DNA from: Pseudomonas triticifolii
Lineage (GTDB): Bacteria; Pseudomonadota; Gammaproteobacteria; Pseudomonadales; Pseudomonadaceae
Reading direction: 5' to 3'
NCBI RefSeq assembly: GCF_014358015.1
Contig: NZ_JACONV010000007.1
Location: forward strand, 62,001-126,000
Length of the DNA stretch: 64,000 nt
In this document: positions 59,551-64,000 of the stretch, one piece after another
How the letters are laid out: every line of letters starts with the position of its first letter
How positions within the stretch are numbered: the stretch's first letter is position 1
Made by a program: the position numbers and the translations under genes
Notes under the pieces: model-generated
What the model saw: the letters and a program-made list of their open reading frames with translations, nothing else
Told to the model about the DNA's origin: nothing
Database searches by the model: none

Positions 59551-60168
59551 TTATTCTTGAGGGGAGGTGGATTCATCCAGACCGCGCCGAACGCGGTTGT
59601 ACAGGGTGTAGACCAGCAGCGCGCAGACGATGGCGAGCACGCCATTTATCCACAGGGCGGTCAACCAGCCGACCGCAACACCTGCGCCCAGCACGCCGAA
59701 GACCAGGGCGCGGTCGCTTTTGCCCATGGGGCCGTCGTAGCGTCGTGATGCGCCAACCATCGGGCCGAGCACACCTGCGTATTCCGTGAAGATCGCCAGC
59801 AGCGTGACGGCCAGCACCAGCCCTGGGCTGACGTCGGGTATCAGGGCAAACGGCAGGAACAGCGCACTGTCGGCAATGACATCGGTCAATTCGTTGAGGT
59901 AAGCCCCGAGTCGGGACTTCTGGCCGAACTCGCGCGCGAGCATGCCATCAATGGCGTTGAGCGCCATGCGCAGGATCATCCACAGGGGGATGAGCGCGAA
60001 CACGGCGTAATGCGGGATCGACAGCGCTGCGATGGCGCCGACCAGCAAGGACACCGCGCAGGCTGCAAGCGTGACCTGATTGGCCGTCACGCCTCGGTCG
60101 TACAGGCGCTGCACGGCAGGGCGCAGAAGGTTTTGAAAGCGGGGTTTGAGCTGGTAGATAGAAATCAA
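59551..60168 (-). CDS. CDP-alcohol phosphatidyltransferase-family protein (YnbA-like), variant motif
   Basis: It has 205 residues with about six membrane helices. These enzymes transfer a phosphatidyl group from CDP-diacylglycerol to an alcohol. The motif D-xx-DG-xx-AR-x8-G-xxx-D-xxx-D is present as N71..D74 G75..A78 R79..G88..N92..D96, so the first and third metal-binding aspartates are asparagines while Asp74 and Asp96 remain. I remember the same variant in YnbA-like relatives but cannot check it. First gene of the minus-strand lipid operon; the hydrolase-methyltransferase follows after 33 bases. Confidence 0.88.
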   Translation of the reverse strand: MISIYQLKPRFQNLLRPAVQRLYDRGVTANQVTLAACAVSLLVGAIAALSIPHYAVFALIPLWMILRMALNAIDGMLAREFGQKSRLGAYLNELTDVIADSALFLPFALIPDVSPGLVLAVTLLAIFTEYAGVLGPMVGASRRYDGPMGKSDRALVFGVLGAGVAVGWLTALWINGVLAIVCALLVYTLYNRVRRGLDESTSPQE

Positions 60169-60253
60169 CGAAGAGCATCCGTGTCTGTGGATAACTACAA
60201 AGCCCTGCTGCCATTCAGGCGGCGGCGCAGGCCAGGCCGCTAGTGAAACATAA

Positions 60254-60269
60254 TGTGACCTGTATCACG
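60254..60269. promoter_or_regulatory. CRP/Vfr-like site between the lipid and SPFH operons
   Basis: TGTGA, six bases, TCACG (60254-60269) matches TGTGA-N6-TCACA with one mismatch. It lies 86 bases upstream of the phosphatidyltransferase start. Thirteen bases of perfect palindrome, TCTCACCGTGAGA, follow at 60291-60303. Binding is inferred. Confidence 0.4.
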
Positions 60270-60363
60270 CACTGCTGTTTGTGCGATGTGTCTCACCGTG
60301 AGAAATTCGTGGGCGTGAGGGCTAACTGAACACGGGTTGAACCTGAAGAAAATTTCACTCCGG

Positions 60364-60380
60364 TTGTTACATCATAACGC
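60364..60380. promoter_or_regulatory. Zur-like palindrome upstream of the SPFH operon
   Basis: GTTAC-ATC-ATAAC (60366-60378) matches the Zur core GTTAT-N3-ATAAC at nine of ten positions. The outer bases fit poorly. It lies about 80 bases before the first SPFH gene, whose operon encodes a histidine-rich protein. Zinc control is a hypothesis. Confidence 0.4.
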
Positions 60381-60458
60381 TATGATGCCCCTCATTCAGA
60401 CAGCCGAAACGGGCCTCCAGCAGGCCGATGGCAATTGTGGGCAGGTTCCGGGGTAGCG

Positions 60459-62402
60459 ATGCGGGTTGATCTGGATGTCGAACACGCAGACCTTGCAGGT
60501 CTGCCGCGTTTTCAAATGGCGGCGCGTCAGGTTCGACGTCTCGCGCAGGTCATGTACGTGACCGCAGGGCTTGGCATTGCCGCAGGGCTGCTGGCGTTCT
60601 TCGTCGATCTTTTTTCCCCCGGTTCATTGTGGATGGCCGTGCTGGTGAACAGCGGCGCGGCCTTGCTGTTGCTGGCCGCTGCCGCGCAGTCGGCCAAAAG
60701 CGTGTCGGTCTGGCGGAACATGGCGCTGGGTTCGTCCGCAGCGACCGAAACTGACAGCGATCCCCTCGTTGTCGAGGACGCTGGCTGGTACGAACGTCTG
60801 CTGACGCGTCTGAGCCATTCGGGCGAGTCGCTGGTGCGTCAGGTGGGGGCCTCGACACTGTGGCTCGCCGGTTGGGCGTTGCTGGTTCTGATCAGCATCC
60901 GATCCGTCTGGGACCTGACGTTGCCTGGCAACGACATCTCGTCGCTGGCCAGCCTGACAGGCAGCGTGATGCTGTTGCTGGCGTTCGGTTTGCTGGTGTT
61001 CGAACGTCAGTTGCACAGCGACACCCAATGGCCTGAAGCCGAGCCGCTTTGCAGACTGGCACGCATGACGATTGTCGTGCTGCTGGTGGGCGCGCTGTGC
61101 CTGTTTTTCTCCAGCGCCGACCGGGTCTGGCCAGCACGTCTGGCGGTGTTCATTGGCCTGTTGCCGATGGCGGTCGCTATCGAGTTTCTGCTCCGCGCTG
61201 TGCTGTCGCTGTTCAGCCCCCGAAACGAGCGTCTTGAGCCTCGCTTGCTGGCCAGCAGTTTCGTGGCCGATCTGCTGCGCTGGCCACCGCGCCCGCTGCT
61301 GGCCTTGCAGCATGAACTGCATAACCGTTTCGGCATCGATCTGCGCCAGGTCTGGGCATTCACCTACATGCGTCGGGCCTTTGTGCCGGTGCTGGCGGTC
61401 GTGACAGCCTTGGGTTGGGCGCTGACCGGCGTGCATGAAATCCCGCTGCAGGGGCGAGGTATCTATGAACGCTTCGGCAAGCCGGTGGAGGTGTTCGGTC
61501 CAGGCCTGCATGCCGGTTTGCCGTGGCCGTTCGGTCGCGTGCTGGCCGTTGAAAATGGCGTGGTTCATGAGCTGGCGACCAGTGTGTCTCCCGCCAGTGA
61601 TGTGGAGCAGATCGCCGATCCTGCCGAAGGGCCGCCACCGGCCAGCGCCAACCGGTTGTGGGACGCCAGCCACATCAATGAGAAATCCCAGGTCATTGCC
61701 AGCAACGCGGGCGCGAAACAAAGCTTTCAGATCGTCAACATGGACGTGCGTTTCGTTTACCGCATCGGCCTGACGGACGCCGCAGCACTGGCGGCCACCT
61801 ACAACAGCGCCGATGTTCCTGCGTTGATCCGTAGCACCGCCAGCCGCGTGCTGGTGCATGACTTTGCCTCGCGTACGCTGGACGAGCTGCTCGGCGAGCA
61901 ACGCGGCGGCCTGGCGCAAGACATCGGCGAGGCCGTGCAGGCCGACTTGCAGCGGCTGGACAGCGGCGTGGAAATTCTCGCCACCGTGGTCGAGGCGATT
62001 CACCCGCCGGCCGGTGCCGCCAATGCCTATCACGCGGTACAGGCGGCGCAGATTGGGGCGCAGGCACTGATTTCCCGCGAGCGCGGTGCAGCGAGTGACA
62101 AGGCCAACCAGGCGCAACTCAACGCCAGCGTCGCCCATGATCAGGCCAGCGCCACTGCCCGCGAAGTGCTGGCCACGGCGCAAGGTGCTGATCTGCAATT
62201 CGGCGCCGAGCGCCAGGCGTACAGCAGCGCCGGGCAGGCATTTCTGCTGGAGCATTACCTGACGCGCCTGAATGAAGGGCTGGGCAATGCCAAGCTGCTG
62301 ATACTCGATCACCGTCTGGGTGGCGACAACGCGCCGACCCTCGACCTGCGTTCCTTCACACCACCGGCAGACCCAACGGCGCCGCGTAAAGCCGCTCAGT
62401 AA
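60459..62402 (+). CDS. SPFH-domain membrane protein (HflK-like), large
   Basis: It has 647 residues from ATG 60459; an in-frame codon eight residues upstream is less likely. The first ~310 residues carry five or six hydrophobic segments, unusual for HflK/HflC, which have one. The SPFH (prohibitin/stomatin-like) domain follows (about 320-520, GRGIYERFGKPVEVFGPGLH, SFQIVNMDVRFVYRI), then an Ala/Gln-rich coiled coil. Such proteins form membrane microdomains or cages around FtsH. It is first of three SPFH genes; the next starts 11 bases later. Annotation as a protease modulator would be by family only. Confidence 0.85.
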   Translation: MRVDLDVEHADLAGLPRFQMAARQVRRLAQVMYVTAGLGIAAGLLAFFVDLFSPGSLWMAVLVNSGAALLLLAAAAQSAKSVSVWRNMALGSSAATETDSDPLVVEDAGWYERLLTRLSHSGESLVRQVGASTLWLAGWALLVLISIRSVWDLTLPGNDISSLASLTGSVMLLLAFGLLVFERQLHSDTQWPEAEPLCRLARMTIVVLLVGALCLFFSSADRVWPARLAVFIGLLPMAVAIEFLLRAVLSLFSPRNERLEPRLLASSFVADLLRWPPRPLLALQHELHNRFGIDLRQVWAFTYMRRAFVPVLAVVTALGWALTGVHEIPLQGRGIYERFGKPVEVFGPGLHAGLPWPFGRVLAVENGVVHELATSVSPASDVEQIADPAEGPPPASANRLWDASHINEKSQVIASNAGAKQSFQIVNMDVRFVYRIGLTDAAALAATYNSADVPALIRSTASRVLVHDFASRTLDELLGEQRGGLAQDIGEAVQADLQRLDSGVEILATVVEAIHPPAGAANAYHAVQAAQIGAQALISRERGAASDKANQAQLNASVAHDQASATAREVLATAQGADLQFGAERQAYSSAGQAFLLEHYLTRLNEGLGNAKLLILDHRLGGDNAPTLDLRSFTPPADPTAPRKAAQ

Positions 62403-62413
62403 GGAGTCGTCCC

Positions 62414-63433
62414 TTGAGTCTGTTCCATCATCATCACGATCACAGCGACCACGATCACAGCGGTCACGGCCACCACCACCATCATCATGAAGCGGCGGGT
62501 CCGGCTGCGTTTCCATGGAGGCGGGCCAGTCTTGCCGCAGTATTGATCGCGTTTGCCATCGCGGCTGCGAGCCTGGTGCAGGTACGCTCGGGCGAGGCGA
62601 CAGTCGTCACCCGTTTCGGCAACCCGTCCCGCGTACTGCTGGAGCCGGGCCTTAACTGGCGCTGGCCTGCGCCGTTCGAGGCGACCATTCCGGTGGACCT
62701 GCGCCTGCGCACGACCTCCAGCGGTCTGCAGGACGTGGGCACGCGTGATGGCTTGCGGATCATCGTTCAGGCGTACGTGGCATGGCAGGTTCAGGGCGAC
62801 GCGGACAACGTGCAGCGTTTCATGCGTGCGGTGCAGAACCAGCCCGACGAAGCGGCGCGGCAGATTCGCACCTTTGTCGGCTCTGCGCTGGAAACCACGG
62901 CCAGCAGCTTCGACCTGTCCAGCCTGATCAACACCGACGCAAACAAAGTGAACATCACGGCGTTCGAGAACCAGTTACGTCAGCAGATCGATCAGCAGTT
63001 GCTCGCTACCTACGGCGTGCGCGTGCTGCAGGTCGGCGTCGAGCGCCTGACCTTGCCGTCAGTCACGCTCAACGCCACCGTTGACCGGATGCGCGCCGAG
63101 CGCGAAACCATCGCCACCGAACGCACCGCCGTAGGCAAGCGTGAAGCGGCGCAGATTCGCTCGGCCGCCGAGCGCGATGCGCGCATCGTCGAAGCCGATG
63201 CAACGGTCAAGGCGGCTGACATCGAGGCGCAATCACGCGTCGAGGCGGCGCAGATTTACGGCCGTGCCTACGCCGGTTCGCCACAGCTCTATAACCTGCT
63301 GCGTTCGCTGGATACCCTGGGCACGGTGGTCACGCCGAGCACCCGTCTGATTCTGCGCACCGATGCCGCACCGTTCCGCGTGCTGGTCGATGGCCCGCCG
63401 ACACTGGACGGCAAGAGCGGATCGCAGCCATGA
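62414..63433 (+). CDS. SPFH-domain protein (HflC-like) with histidine-rich N-terminus
   Basis: It has 339 residues. TTG 62414 is chosen because GGAG (62403-62406) lies seven bases upstream and no later start fits. Residues 5-25 hold 14 histidines with Asp, Ser and Gly between them and should face the cytoplasm, before one membrane helix (about 38-57, SLAAVLIAFAIAAASLVQV). The SPFH domain follows (VVTRFGNPSRVLLEPGLNWR) and a coiled coil (EREAAQIRSAAERDARIVEA-like text). The tail is a likely Zn/Ni/Co-binding stretch. The stop overlaps the third gene by four bases. Confidence 0.88.
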   Translation: MSLFHHHHDHSDHDHSGHGHHHHHHEAAGPAAFPWRRASLAAVLIAFAIAAASLVQVRSGEATVVTRFGNPSRVLLEPGLNWRWPAPFEATIPVDLRLRTTSSGLQDVGTRDGLRIIVQAYVAWQVQGDADNVQRFMRAVQNQPDEAARQIRTFVGSALETTASSFDLSSLINTDANKVNITAFENQLRQQIDQQLLATYGVRVLQVGVERLTLPSVTLNATVDRMRAERETIATERTAVGKREAAQIRSAAERDARIVEADATVKAADIEAQSRVEAAQIYGRAYAGSPQLYNLLRSLDTLGTVVTPSTRLILRTDAAPFRVLVDGPPTLDGKSGSQP

Positions 63434-64000
63434 GCGAGCCTGCTGCCGACACCGCGTCACAGCGTCCAGCCAGTAACGGGCCCTGGCTGCAGGCCAGTCG
63501 CCTGGCGTTTCTGGGGTTGTACGGCGTCACGCTGCTGGCGGCGCTGGGCTGGATCACCTCCAACGTGCGCCAGATTGATCCGCAGAATCGTGCCGTGGTC
63601 ATGCGTTTCGGTGCGCTTGAACGCATCCAGAACGCAGGCTTGCTGACGGCCTGGCCGCAACCTTTCGAACAAGTGGTGCTGTTGCCCTCGGCTGATCGAG
63701 TGATCGAGCGACGTGTCGAAACCCTGCTGCGCTCGTCAGCGGCCCAGAAGGCGGACGAAATTGCGACGTTGTCGGCACCGATCAGCGACGCGCTGGCAGG
63801 CTCGGGCTTTCTGCTGACGGGTGATGCCGGTGTGGTCCAGCTGGACGTGACGGTGTTCTACAAGGTCACGGACCCGTATGCCTTCGTGTTGCAGGGCGAG
63901 CATGTGCAGCCTGCGCTGGATCGACTGGTCAACCGCAGCGCGGTGGCACTGGCAGCCGCGCGGGATCTGGACACCATTCTGGTCGCACGGCCAGAACTGA
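63430..64000 (+). CDS. SPFH-domain protein (HflK/HflC-like), 3' end beyond window
   Basis: The frame is open from ATG 63430 (overlapping TGA of the previous gene as ATGA) to the window end: 190 codons. One membrane helix (about 27-45, FLGLYGVTLLAALGWIT) is followed by the start of an SPFH domain (NRAVVMRFGALERIQNAGLL, then VQLDVTVFYKVTDPYAF). Third of a tightly coupled SPFH set. Confidence 0.88.
   Translation, partial: MSEPAADTASQRPASNGPWLQASRLAFLGLYGVTLLAALGWITSNVRQIDPQNRAVVMRFGALERIQNAGLLTAWPQPFEQVVLLPSADRVIERRVETLLRSSAAQKADEIATLSAPISDALAGSGFLLTGDAGVVQLDVTVFYKVTDPYAFVLQGEHVQPALDRLVNRSAVALAAARDLDTILVARPEL

Noticed and set aside
60624..62516. 630-codon frame antisense to the first SPFH gene
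   Set aside because: Composition is antisense-like (Gln/His/Arg-rich) and the SPFH reading is clear.
63330..63672. Minus-strand frames at the window end
   Set aside because: They are antisense to the third SPFH gene, which is open on the + strand from 63430 to the end.

Overview
The window looks like a chromosomal segment of a fluorescent Pseudomonas, most likely of the P. syringae group. This rests on the gene order yidC-mnmE-mnmG-rsmG-parA-parB-atpIBEFHAGDC-glmU-glmR-glmS, which is the left flank of the Pseudomonas replication origin. It also rests on the protein sequences and on many Pseudomonas-type REP palindromes. The exact species is an inference. No tRNA, rRNA, CRISPR array or intact insertion sequence was seen.

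Region 1 (1-19.3 kb) is core genome, all on the + strand. It holds the end of yidC, the tRNA-wobble GTPase mnmE, an origin-like intergenic region with several DnaA-box variants and an AT-rich stretch, mnmG, rsmG, the parAB segregation genes, the complete F-type ATP synthase operon with a good sigma-70 promoter and a strong terminator, and the amino-sugar genes glmU, glmR and glmS. An apparently unoccupied attTn7 lies after glmS. Exact DnaA boxes (TTATCCACA) are far commoner here than chance would give.

Region 2 (19.3-26 kb) is a scarred accessory zone. A lipoprotein gene is followed by a 332-bp sequence that recurs as a direct repeat 4.04 kb downstream. Between the copies lie a low-GC membrane protein gene, a MITE-like inverted-repeat remnant and a soluble FIST-domain chemoreceptor. 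Then come the stumps of a head-to-head EamA transporter / HxlR regulator pair that share one deletion, and a scrap of an EAL phosphodiesterase.

Region 3 (26-46.6 kb) is sensory and transport. It has a giant CHASE/multi-PAS hybrid kinase translationally coupled to a REC-GGDEF diguanylate cyclase; a haem-oxygenase-like diiron enzyme coupled to a methyltransferase; two membrane chemoreceptors with sigma-28 (FliA) promoters, the second flanked by inverted ~95-bp REP-type repeats; and an ABC uptake system (binding protein, fused double permease, ATPase) followed by a FixL/FixJ-like two-component pair.

Region 4 (46.7-60.2 kb, all on the - strand) is envelope. It has an OafA-type acyltransferase, a PslG-like GH39 glycosidase, a Wzy/WaaL-like membrane protein, the periplasmic glucan protein OpgD, and a six-gene putative phospholipid operon related in content to E. 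coli ynbABCD. That operon has a CDP-alcohol phosphatidyltransferase, a hydrolase-methyltransferase fusion, a PAP2-dual-specificity phosphatase fusion, a small membrane protein, a PlsC-like acyltransferase and a CdsA paralogue. It is the best candidate here for an incompletely described pathway.

Region 5 (60.2-64 kb, + strand) starts a divergent operon of three coupled SPFH (HflK/HflC-like) membrane proteins. One has a 14-histidine N-terminal tail, and a Zur-like palindrome lies upstream. The third gene runs off the window end.
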